Assembly (NCBI GenBank): GCA_002433075.1
Contig: DJHM01000030.1
Location: 114,881 to 178,880 of the forward strand
Direction of reading: 5' to 3'
Source of the DNA: Latescibacteria bacterium UBA6620
Lineage (GTDB): Bacteria > Latescibacterota > UBA2968
Length of the DNA stretch: 64,000 nucleotides
Positions within the stretch are counted from its first letter, which is position 1; each line of letters begins with the position of its first letter. A program made the translations under genes and the position numbers. The notes under the pieces are model-generated. The model searched no databases and was not told where the DNA came from. It saw only the letters and a program-made list of their open reading frames with translations. Below, in pieces: positions 16,478-24,682 of this stretch.

Positions 16478-16786
16478 ATGCAGCGAACGTTTATGACCTC
16501 CGGCGGAATTGCCTTTCTCATTGTCACCTTGGGGACGATGGTTCACATCCTCGACAAGGGGTTCAGAACACCGGGCCCCGTCGTCGTCCTGCTAGCAATC
16601 GTCTTCATCAAGGTGGCCCGCATTTACCGATACGAGGCGCCATCGTCGATGACCGACGGCGTGGAAGCCCGGTTCGATCGCGTGGAGCAGCGGCTGTCCG
16701 GCGTTCAGGACATCGTGATTTCCGTCGACGACCGACTCGCACGGCTCGAAGCCCAGGCGAAGACGACGTCCACCACCGACTCTTAG
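16478..16786 (+). CDS. PspB-like small membrane protein
   Basis: 102 residues. Two hydrophobic stretches (about 9-25 and 33-48, the second PVVVLLAIVFIKVARIY) are followed by an amphipathic helix (ARFDRVEQRLSGVQDIVISVDDRLARLE). That helix is clearly similar to the C-terminus of the interrupted gene just upstream, which suggests a local duplication. PspB/PspC-type proteins tether PspA or its regulator to the inner membrane. That assignment rests on layout and neighbours, not on a sequence match I can verify. Confidence 0.65.
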   Translation: MQRTFMTSGGIAFLIVTLGTMVHILDKGFRTPGPVVVLLAIVFIKVARIYRYEAPSSMTDGVEARFDRVEQRLSGVQDIVISVDDRLARLEAQAKTTSTTDS

Positions 16787-16798
16787 GAGGATTGACCC

Positions 16799-16981
16799 GT
16801 GTTGATGAAACTCCTTGGTATTGTCCTCATCGTCGTTGGCGGATCGATGATACTCGGCACCCTCTTTCCCCTGATCGGTTCGGTTTTCGCCCTCGCCTTC
16901 GTACTCGTCAAACTCGCGATTTCGGGCGCCATCACGTATCTCGGTTACCGGTTCCTCACACGTGACGAAGAAGCCTACTGA
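16799..16981 (+). CDS. Small two-helix membrane protein of the psp operon
   Basis: 60 residues, almost all hydrophobic: helices at about 5-22 (LGIVLIVVGGSMILGTLF) and 27-50, ending with the charged tail TRDEEAY. An AGGAGG box lies eight bases before the GTG at 16799; an ATG at 16805 is the alternative. It is similar in size to small psp-operon membrane proteins such as PspD and PspG, but I cannot claim homology. It lies 13 bases after the PspB-like gene and 13 bases before the sigma-factor gene. Confidence 0.65.
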   Translation: MLMKLLGIVLIVVGGSMILGTLFPLIGSVFALAFVLVKLAISGAITYLGYRFLTRDEEAY

Positions 16982-16994
16982 AAGGACGGTCGAC

Positions 16995-17582
16995 GTGACC
17001 AGAGAGCAGGAAAAACAAATAATCAGCGAGGCGGAGAATGGAAGCGACGCGGCCTACAAAACACTCTACGAAACCTATCAATCGAACGTCGTCGCCGTCG
17101 TACGCCGAAGGGCCTCCGACCCCGATGTCATCGAGGATCTGATCCAGCAGTCTTTCATCCGGGCTTTCAATGCCCTTCCGACCTTCCGAGGTGACTCCGC
17201 CTTCGGCACGTGGATCACACGCATTGCGATCAACGTCTGCCTGTCCCACAAGCGATCCGAACGAGTACGCCAGAACTGGGTCACCCTCCTCGAGGATGTC
17301 GAGTATGCGAAAGCTGCGATGTCCGAAGCAGCTCGTGGATCGGGACCGGACCACGACGTTCAGATGCGTGAACGCCGGGAGCTCGTCCTCGAAGGGATCG
17401 ATCGCCTCCCCGAGCGCTATCGAAAAGCGATCTGGTTACGCTACGTCAAGGACCTCTCCTACGAAGAAATCGTTCAAACCCTCGAAGTCCCGATGGGCAC
17501 GGTCAAAACCTGGCTCAATCGGGCGCGACGACAGCTACAACGCGAGTTCAAACGGCTGGGGCTCCGCACGGCGGAAGCGTGA
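16995..17582 (+). CDS. ECF-type RNA polymerase sigma factor
   Basis: 195 residues. Region 2 (about 15-85) shows DLIQQSFIRAFNALPTFRG and TWITRIAINVC, which bind core polymerase and the -10 element. Region 4 (about 130-185) shows LPERYRKAIWLRYVKDLSYEEIVQTL and GTVKTWLNRARRQL, which binds the -35 element. I chose the GTG at 16995 with its GAAAGGA box; an in-frame GTG at 16962 would overlap the upstream gene. No anti-sigma gene is adjacent. It is coupled by GTGA to the TPR kinase, so its activity may instead be tied to that kinase. Confidence 0.9.
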   Translation: MTREQEKQIISEAENGSDAAYKTLYETYQSNVVAVVRRRASDPDVIEDLIQQSFIRAFNALPTFRGDSAFGTWITRIAINVCLSHKRSERVRQNWVTLLEDVEYAKAAMSEAARGSGPDHDVQMRERRELVLEGIDRLPERYRKAIWLRYVKDLSYEEIVQTLEVPMGTVKTWLNRARRQLQREFKRLGLRTAEA

Positions 17583-19174
17583 AGCCTACCCCCCCATCAG
17601 AAGCGTCCACGCTGGAGATCAGCGACACCCTGCCCGAATCGAAGGTCGAGGAGGCTCGCAGGCTCAGGAAACGGGGTGACGACGCCTTCCGCAGATCCGA
17701 TGCGGTCCAGGCGGAGCAAGCGTATGAACGTGCTGCCGATCTCGACCCGTCCAACGTGAGGTCGCTTCACAATCTTGGCGTGCTCTACTACAATCGCGGC
17801 GAATACGCCAGGGCGCACGAAACGTTCACCAAGGCCGTCGACCGCGAACCCGGCGTAGCCGAGATGCATTTCAAGGTCGGGCTCGCCGCGACGCTGGCCG
17901 GCGATCGCCGTGCGGCGCGAGGGGCCCTCGAGAAGGCGACAGAAATCGCACCGGATCATCTGGACGCGCACTTTCACCTCGCCTTGCACCACGCTCACGG
18001 GGCGGCACCAGCGTCCAAAGATCGCCAACGGGCAATCGACGCCCTCGAGCACATTCTGTCTCGTGCGGACGAGGGTACGGCCTGCGAGGAGATCGATCGT
18101 GTGTGCTTTCTCCTCGGCAGCTTCCTCGACGACTTTCCGAATCGCCGGCGACACGCCATCGACATCTACCGCCGCGGGCTGGAGGCCGATCCGTTCTTCG
18201 CCCCCGGCCACAATAACCTCGGCGTCCTACTGATGCAGGCGGGCCAGACCATCCCCGCGCTCGGCGAATTCAAGATCGCGATTCAGCTCCAGCCAGATTA
18301 CAACCTGCCCTATCGCAACCTTGCCACTCTGCTCTTCGACCAGATGACCCCCTCGGAAATGGAACAGGAATACGCCACCATCAACGAAGAGTTTGGCGTC
18401 AAGGCCTCCTCCGTGCTCGCCCGTCTGTCGCTGGAACTCATCGAGTTGGGCCGTGGGCAGGTCTACGAAAGGCTCTACACACACGGTCATCGCATCAAGA
18501 ACCTGATGGGCCTGGCAGGCAACAGACTTCGCCGAGCGATCAAGCAGCTTGACCCGAGCGACGCCGAGGCCTTCGACCGAATCCTCGGAGAGCAGGAGAG
18601 CGTTTACGACCAGTGGGTCACTTATCTACGAAGTATGAAAGCAGAGAGCGTCAACGCCACCCTCGTAGACCTGGTCGACCTTACGCAACAAACAATCGAC
18701 GCCTCCGGTAGGGACAATGTCGAGTTCAACTGGGAAGCCCACGTCCCCAGAGTGAAAGCCGACGCGGGGATGATCTCCGAGGCGCTCACGAATCTCCTAG
18801 TGAACGCGCTCGCCGCGACACGCGAAACGAAGCCGGTTCGCGTGCAGGTCGGGTACGACACGGCTGGCACCACGGTCTACATCGAGATTGAAGACAGCGG
18901 AGAGGGCATCCCGGACGACATCCAACCCCGGATCTTCGACCCGGGCTTCTCGACCCGAGAACGCGGCAACGGCTATGGGCTAAGTATCTGTCGACGCATT
19001 GTCTCCGCACACCGGGGGACGATTCGTTTTCGAACCCGCGAGGGCCAGGGTACCGTCTTCCGCATCGACCTCCCCATCGATTTCGAAGTTCAGTCTGAAA
19101 AAGAAGAGTTGCGGCTCCAACGCAGCAGTTCCGAGACCTCCGGTAGCCCTGTCGCCGACGAATTCATCACCTGA
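17579..19174 (+). CDS. TPR-domain histidine kinase
   Basis: 531 residues with no membrane helix. TPR repeats span about 23-265 (for example NVRSLHNLGVLYYNRGEYARAHETF and GHNNLGVLLMQAGQ). The kinase core follows: HRIKN with a candidate phospho-His at 304, then an HATPase domain with NLLVNALAAT, DSGEGIP, and FSTRERGNGYGLSICRRIV. HRxKN resembles HisKA_2-type kinases. The gene starts with a GTG overlapping the stop of the sigma-factor gene and ends nine bases before a response regulator, its obvious partner. The TPR domain probably reads a protein signal, plausibly PspA or the small membrane proteins. Confidence 0.9.
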   Translation: MKPTPPSEASTLEISDTLPESKVEEARRLRKRGDDAFRRSDAVQAEQAYERAADLDPSNVRSLHNLGVLYYNRGEYARAHETFTKAVDREPGVAEMHFKVGLAATLAGDRRAARGALEKATEIAPDHLDAHFHLALHHAHGAAPASKDRQRAIDALEHILSRADEGTACEEIDRVCFLLGSFLDDFPNRRRHAIDIYRRGLEADPFFAPGHNNLGVLLMQAGQTIPALGEFKIAIQLQPDYNLPYRNLATLLFDQMTPSEMEQEYATINEEFGVKASSVLARLSLELIELGRGQVYERLYTHGHRIKNLMGLAGNRLRRAIKQLDPSDAEAFDRILGEQESVYDQWVTYLRSMKAESVNATLVDLVDLTQQTIDASGRDNVEFNWEAHVPRVKADAGMISEALTNLLVNALAATRETKPVRVQVGYDTAGTTVYIEIEDSGEGIPDDIQPRIFDPGFSTRERGNGYGLSICRRIVSAHRGTIRFRTREGQGTVFRIDLPIDFEVQSEKEELRLQRSSSETSGSPVADEFIT

Positions 19175-19182
19175 GGCAAACA

Positions 19183-20595
19183 ATGCCGTCCCGCATCGTC
19201 ATCGCCGATGACCAACCTGAGATTCGAGAAGCCCTTCAGGAAACCCTCGAAGCTACCGGTCGCGAAGTCCACGCTTGTGCCACGGGGGTCCAGGCCCTGA
19301 ACAGCCTGCGCGACAACGCCTCCAATATCGACCTCGCCATCCTCGATCTGGACTTCGGGGAAGGGGAACCCGACGGCCTCGAGATCCTCCGACTGATCAA
19401 GGACCAGGTACCCGATCTGCCGGTGATCATTCTGACGGGCAAGGGCACAGTCGAAACCGCCGTTACAGCGCTTCGACTCGGAGCCGCCGACTTTATCGAG
19501 AAGGACTTCTACATCGAGGACCGGCTCGAACTCAGCGTCGAGAAACTCGAACGTGTACTGGCCGTCGCCGATGAAAACGCACGGCTCCACCAAGAGGTCA
19601 AAGACCTGGGCAGGGAGAACCGTTTCTATCGAGACGAGTTCGGGAAGCGCTATCAGGTCGTCGGCACGAGCCCGGCAATGACGCAGCTTCTGCAACAGGC
19701 CGAACGGATTGCGTCTATTCCCCGCCCCGCGCTCATCCTCGGTGAACCCGGTACCGGAAAAGAACTCGTCGCTGCGGCGATCCACTATGGTGGTGCCCGC
19801 AAGGATCGGCCGTTCGTGAAAGTCAACTGTGCCGCACTTTCCCCTCACCTCCTGGAGAGCGAACTCTTCGGACACGAAAAGGGGGCGTTCACTGGCGCCG
19901 GCGATGCGCGCACGGGCAAGTTCGAGGCAGCAGACGGGGGGACCCTCTTCCTCGATGAGATCGGAAACACGAGCGCGGAATTTCAACAGAACGTACTTCG
20001 GGCCATCGAATACCAGGAAGTCCAGCGGGTTGGCAGTGCGGCTCCCTTCAAGGTCGACGTCAGAGTCATCGCGGCGACGAACGCCGACCTCGAACGGGAG
20101 ATCTCGGAGGGCAGGTTCCGGCAGGATCTCTACGACAGGTTGAAGTTCGAGGTCTTGCGAATTTCGCCTCTCCGTGAGCGACGAGAAGACATTCAACCCC
20201 TCGCAGACCACTTTGTTCGAGAAATCGTCCAGGAGGTCCCAGGCGTCCAGGAGCGTTCATTCTCGAAAGAAGCCGGCTGGGCAATGATGTCTTATGAGTG
20301 GCCGGGGAATGTCAGGGAACTGAAGTTCGCTGCTGAACGGGCCGCCTGCGTCGCCACAGGCACCGATCTGGGCATCGACGATCTCCCACCGGAAGTCGTC
20401 AACGAAGCAGGCACATCGCCCGATGGCGGTTTCGAAGGTCAGCTCCAAGCCTTCGAACTGGGGCTTCTTCGCCGGGCTCTCAGGGCTACGAACTGGAATC
20501 AGCGAAAAGCGGCGGCCGCGCTCGACCTCACCTACGACCAGTTCCGTCATTTTTACCGCAAACACGGCCTCAATAAAGAAAAACCCTCATCCTGA
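19183..20595 (+). CDS. NtrC-type sigma-54 response regulator, PspF-like
   Basis: 470 residues. A receiver domain (1-125, phospho-Asp at about 55 in AILDLD) precedes an AAA+ domain with Walker A GEPGTGKE, the sigma-54-contacting GAFTGA loop at 234-239, Walker B GGTLFLDEIG and the R-finger region. The C-terminal Fis-type helix-turn-helix (NWNQRKAAAALDLTYDQFR) looks like that of PspF more than of NtrC. PspF itself has no receiver, so here control by PspA binding seems replaced or joined by phosphorylation from the TPR kinase. It is the last intact gene of the operon. Confidence 0.92.
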   Translation: MPSRIVIADDQPEIREALQETLEATGREVHACATGVQALNSLRDNASNIDLAILDLDFGEGEPDGLEILRLIKDQVPDLPVIILTGKGTVETAVTALRLGAADFIEKDFYIEDRLELSVEKLERVLAVADENARLHQEVKDLGRENRFYRDEFGKRYQVVGTSPAMTQLLQQAERIASIPRPALILGEPGTGKELVAAAIHYGGARKDRPFVKVNCAALSPHLLESELFGHEKGAFTGAGDARTGKFEAADGGTLFLDEIGNTSAEFQQNVLRAIEYQEVQRVGSAAPFKVDVRVIAATNADLEREISEGRFRQDLYDRLKFEVLRISPLRERREDIQPLADHFVREIVQEVPGVQERSFSKEAGWAMMSYEWPGNVRELKFAAERAACVATGTDLGIDDLPPEVVNEAGTSPDGGFEGQLQAFELGLLRRALRATNWNQRKAAAALDLTYDQFRHFYRKHGLNKEKPSS

Positions 20596-22013
20596 GATCG
20601 GATTCTGACGGTCGCCGATTCGAGTACCGTCCTTCTACCCGGGGAGCGTCGCTTGCTCGAGCCTGTCGAACCACGCCTGCGCATCGGGACCTGTCTGTCC
20701 GACGGCATCTCCTGCTGGACAGGCCACCTTCCCCGACTCGCCTTCGCAACCCTCCTCACCGTCTTCGCGACCATCGTCCTTCCCATCTTCTAGGCGGCCT
20801 TCTTCACCGGCCTCATGATGATGTGTATCCGCGGACTGACGAAAGGCTTGTGACCTTCGAAGCCGGATGGCGGCCGTTCATAAGCCATCCGTTTCGCTTC
20901 CTCTTTATCAGCCTCTGGGTACCCATCGGCTGGGTCGCGATCGTAACGCTGACCCTGGCTTACCTTTTCTTCGCCATTCCGGATGGATTCCTGCCCAATG
21001 AAATTTCCGAACAGATCGCCCCGCTCAGGACGATTGCACGCGACCGCCTGAGTGCGCCGTTCGTCGAGTTCTTTCCCGGATTCCAGACTGCGCCCTACAA
21101 CTGGTCCGGCGCGATCCCGTTGACCGTTGGTACGTTCTTCCTCTGGACCAACGCCCTGCTCTTCGCCCTGCGAATCACGTACTTGCCGATTCTCGTCGGC
21201 GATCGGGATCTCCCCGTGATCGATGCCTATGTCGGGAGTCGCAACGCTGTCCTTCGATTCGGGCAGGGAAGACACGCCATCATCGGCCTCCTTTGTTTCG
21301 CCCTCCTCTCGCTTCCCTCCTACACCGCCGATGACGCCGACCTCCTGGGGCTTCTGAGTCTGATTGCGATTCCGTTCGCTCTCTGCCTGGTCGGATCGGC
21401 CTACCAACAGACTCTCGTGAAAGAACGATGAAACCGTAGCCTCCGGGAGGCCCATTACCGGGAAATGCGGGACGAGCTCCAGACGGCACACGATATGCAG
21501 ATGGGCCTTCTGCCAGAGCGGGTGGAACTCGACGGCTACAGCGTGGACGGTCTGTTGGTCCCGGCGAATAATGTCGGGGGAGATTACTTCGCCTACAGAT
21601 GGATCGACGATGCCCGGGAAAAGTTTGCCATCGTGATCGCAGATGTTTAGGGGAAAGCGATGGAAGCCGCCGTTACCGCCCTCCGGTTCAACGAGATGCT
21701 TCGCTGCGAAATCCGCAACCGGACCACACCGGCTGATATCATCAACGGACTGAACGATTCTCTCGAAGGACAGATCGACCCAGCCACGTTCATTACCTGC
21801 TGCATCGCGGTCGTCGATCTTCCCACAGGCACAGTGGAAATCGTCAACGCAGGCCATTGCCCACCGATCCACGGGGGTCCGAAACGCGAGGCCATCTGGG
21901 GACGTGGGGCACGGGCGTCCGTGAAAACGCTGCATGACGAAGTGGAAACGTTCATCGGAGGAGCCGATCGATCCGACGATCTGACCCTCGTCGTTCTCCT
22001 CAGAGACTCCTGA
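20596..22013 (+). pseudogene. Decayed membrane SpoIIE-type PP2C phosphatase
   Basis: The remains of one gene are spread over at least two frames. A first piece (about 20641-20850) encodes a membrane helix and is cut by TAG at 20791. A frame change near 20825-20850 leads into a multi-helix membrane region (20823-21428, GTG as first codon) ending in TGA at 21429. The same frame continues as a coiled linker and the SpoIIE core (MQMGLLP, VGGDYF, then VIADV-TAG-GKAMEAA) with a second stop, TAG, at 21648. The last part (NAGHCPPIHGG..DDLTLVVLL) appears to lack about 70 residues of the catalytic fold near 21900. With this many lesions it cannot be active. It may once have been an output or partner of the upstream kinase system. 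Confidence 0.8.
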
Positions 22014-22034
22014 CCTCACGATCGCCGCCGTTTC

Positions 22035-22063
22035 TTGACACGTTCATGACGTTCGGGCATATT
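22035..22063 (+). promoter_or_regulatory. Sigma-70 promoter of thiI
   Basis: TTGACA at 22035-22040 is the exact -35 consensus. After 17 bases, CATATT at 22058-22063 matches four of six -10 positions. The thiI ATG is at 22092 with a CGGAGGA box, leaving a leader of about 22 bases. Confidence 0.75.
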
Positions 22064-22091
22064 CCTCCACCTATTCAGATTCGGAGGAAAC

Positions 22092-23261
22092 ATGGGCGGA
22101 GCCGAGACGCTCTACCTCATCCATTATCATGAAGTGGGACTCAAGGGTCGGAATCGTGGACGCTTCGAGAACCAGCTCATCCGGAACATCCAGCGGTCGC
22201 TGAAGGGCGTACCGACTGGTGCCGTCCGTCGTATTTCAGGTCGGATCTTGCTGGAACCCACTCCCGATACCCCCGATGGAGTCGTTCGCGACAGGCTTTC
22301 CGGGGTCTTCGGAATCGCCAACTTCTCACTCGCCTTCCTCGTCCCGAACGAAATCACGACCATCCGCGAAACCGCCTGGGCCGTCGCTCAAAACGTCCGA
22401 TTCGAGACTTTCAAGGTTGCGACCCGGCGCTCGCACAAGGCCTTTGAACTCAACTCCGATCAGATCAACAGGGACGTCGGAGCTCACATTCAGTCGCTTT
22501 CCGGCGCCAACGTAAGAATGGACGGCCCCGACTTCACGTGCTACCTCGAAGTCACCCCGGACGGCACGTTTGTCTACGGCGAAAAAATCAAGGGCCCCGG
22601 CGGGCTCCCCGTCGGAGCGAACGAACGCGCCCTCAGCCTGATCTCGTCCGGAATCGACTCGCCCGTGGCCTCCTACCGCATTATGAAGCGCGGGGTCACT
22701 CTCTCGTTTGTCCATTTTCACAGCCAACCCTACACCAACAGAAACTCTCAGCGGAACACAGAGGAACTGGTACAGACCCTCACCCGTTATCAGTACCAGT
22801 CACGATTGTTCCTCGTTCCCCTCGTCGATATCCAGCGACACATTATGCAGTTCGGAGCCGAGAGCTATCGGGTCGTGCTCTATCGACGAAGTATGTTGCG
22901 CATCGCCGAGGCCATCGCACAACAAGAAGACGCCCAGGCTCTCGTCACAGGTGACAACGTCGGTCAGGTCGCGTCTCAAACCCTGGCCAACATCCGTGCG
23001 ATCGAGGAAGTCACGCTTCTGCCCGTTCTCCGCCCGCTCGCCGGTGACAACAAGGAAGAGATCATCACGCAGGCGCGAGCCATCGGAACCTACGAGACCT
23101 CAATCGAGCCCTACGAAGACTGCTGCACCGTTTTCGTTCCCAAGCACCCAGAAACACGAGCCGATCTCGATCGCGTGCACGCACTCGAGCGAAAAATGGA
23201 TCTTCAACCGCTGATCGAAGCGGCCCTCGAGGCGACCGAGATGAAGCGTTTCAAGCGATGA
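22092..23261 (+). CDS. thiI: tRNA 4-thiouridine / thiamine sulfurtransferase ThiI
   Basis: 389 residues. ThiI adenylates U8 of tRNA and passes sulfur to it, and in many bacteria also supplies sulfur for the thiazole of thiamine. An N-terminal ferredoxin-like plus THUMP region (about 1-165) precedes the PP-loop ATP pyrophosphatase domain, whose loop reads SSGIDSPVA instead of the usual SGGxDS. VTGDNVGQVASQTL and DCCTVFVPKHP are typical of the family. There is no C-terminal rhodanese domain, so a separate sulfur carrier must be used. It overlaps the next gene by ATGA. Confidence 0.93.
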   Translation: MGGAETLYLIHYHEVGLKGRNRGRFENQLIRNIQRSLKGVPTGAVRRISGRILLEPTPDTPDGVVRDRLSGVFGIANFSLAFLVPNEITTIRETAWAVAQNVRFETFKVATRRSHKAFELNSDQINRDVGAHIQSLSGANVRMDGPDFTCYLEVTPDGTFVYGEKIKGPGGLPVGANERALSLISSGIDSPVASYRIMKRGVTLSFVHFHSQPYTNRNSQRNTEELVQTLTRYQYQSRLFLVPLVDIQRHIMQFGAESYRVVLYRRSMLRIAEAIAQQEDAQALVTGDNVGQVASQTLANIRAIEEVTLLPVLRPLAGDNKEEIITQARAIGTYETSIEPYEDCCTVFVPKHPETRADLDRVHALERKMDLQPLIEAALEATEMKRFKR

Positions 23262-24073
23262 TCGCGTTCTCACACAAGCATGCGATCATCACAGGTAGCA
23301 CCTAGGGCCTTGGTGAAGAAACCGCCCGACTGTTTGCCGCACGCGGTGCAGCCGGCGTCACTGTCACGGGTCGTGACGCCGATCGCGGAAGCGAAGTGGC
23401 GGCGGACCTGCAGGCCGAAGGGTGCGACGCCGTATTCGTCCGAGCCGATCTGGCTGAACCCTCTGACTGCAATCGCCTCGTCGCCCAATCGCTCGACCGA
23501 TTCGGAAAAATCGACATCCTTGTAAATGCTGCGGGCCTGACCACCCGGGGTACGATCTACGACACCCCACTCGATGTCTGGAACACCCTGATGGACGTGA
23601 ACCTTCGAGCGCCCTTCCTCCTGATGCAGGACTGCGTCAACCATATGAGATCGACACGGATCGAGGGATCGATCGTCAACATCATCAGTACCTCCGCGTA
23701 CGGGGGACAACCTTTCCTCACGCCGTACGCCGCGTCAAAGGGTGGTCTTGCCACGCTCACGAAGAATGTTGCCTACACCGTGGTTCGAAATCGCATCCGG
23801 GTGAACGGTCTGATGCTCGGATGGATGGACACCCCCGGCGAGGATCACATTCAACGAACGGCCCACACCGACGGGAAAGACTGGCTCGACGATGCCGAAG
23901 CCGATCGACCGTTCGGGCGCCTGATCAAAGTCGATGAGGCCGCCCGAGCCATCGCCTATCTTGCGTCCGAAGAATCCGGAATGATGACCGGAGCCCTCAT
24001 CGATTTCGACCAGAGTGTCATCGGGGGCGGGGACGCACCGATCCCTGCCCTACGTGAGATGGGCATCGACTGA
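23258..24073 (+). pseudogene. SDR oxidoreductase with in-frame TAG in the Rossmann motif
   Basis: The ATG at 23258 overlaps the thiI stop. The frame reads HAIITGST, then TAG at 23303-23305, then GLGEETARLFAARGA, and is open to 24073, giving 271 codons in total. The stop replaces one residue of the TGxxxGxG dinucleotide-binding loop, where Gln or Ser is usual (CAG or TCG to TAG). All other SDR landmarks are intact: VNAAG, the catalytic Ser in ISTSAYGG, YAASK with Tyr and Lys, and a standard C-terminal glucose-dehydrogenase-like end. No downstream start can restore the cofactor loop. Without suppression the enzyme is dead. Confidence 0.8.
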
Positions 24074-24124
24074 ACGGGCGCCCTCAGACGAATTCACACA
24101 TCACTAGGCCCTCCGGAACTGAGC

Positions 24125-24649
24125 ATGAGCGACGTCGCCGTATCCCTGTATCCGTTCGAAGACGGCGGAAGCATCCCCAATCACCCTCAATGGCCGATGA
24201 TCGTCTACCAGGGCGCGTTTGCCTCCACCACGGGGGATCGGGCAGCTACAATCGAGTCGGCCTTTCATTCCAACGGGTGGACGCAATCCTGGCGCAACGG
24301 GATCTACGCGTTCCCTCACTTTCACAGCAACGCCCACGAAGTCCTGGGAATCGCCCGCGGGTCCGCCCGGGTCCTTTTCGGAGGTTCTGCAGGCGATGTC
24401 TTCGACATCGGGACCGGAGACGTCGCGTTGCTGCCAGCCGGCACCGGTCACGAGAACCTCGCGGCCTCCGCAGACCTGCTCGTCATCGGGGCCTATCCCC
24501 CAGGTTGCTCCGACTGGGACCTGTGCCGGGGAGACGCATTGGACGGGTCCGCGATCCGAGAAACCATTGCTGCCGTTCCAAAACCCTCATCCGACCCCGT
24601 TCACGGAAACTCGGGCCCGGTCCACGACCACTGGGTGCAGTTTCCTTAG
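24125..24649 (+). CDS. Cupin-fold protein (YjlB-like)
   Basis: 174 residues, a single cupin barrel. The metal-binding segment PHFHSNAHEVLGIARG contains the three histidines and Glu of cupin motif 1, and GTGHENL supplies the motif 2 histidine. VFDIGTGDVALLPAG is the turn between them. The pattern resembles YjlB-type cupins of unknown substrate. It follows the SDR gene by 51 bases and precedes cinA, all on the same strand, but no shared pathway is evident. Confidence 0.8.
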   Translation: MSDVAVSLYPFEDGGSIPNHPQWPMIVYQGAFASTTGDRAATIESAFHSNGWTQSWRNGIYAFPHFHSNAHEVLGIARGSARVLFGGSAGDVFDIGTGDVALLPAGTGHENLAASADLLVIGAYPPGCSDWDLCRGDALDGSAIRETIAAVPKPSSDPVHGNSGPVHDHWVQFP

Positions 24650-24682
24650 CGATTCACGGCCAGCGACCAAGGGATTCCCTGA

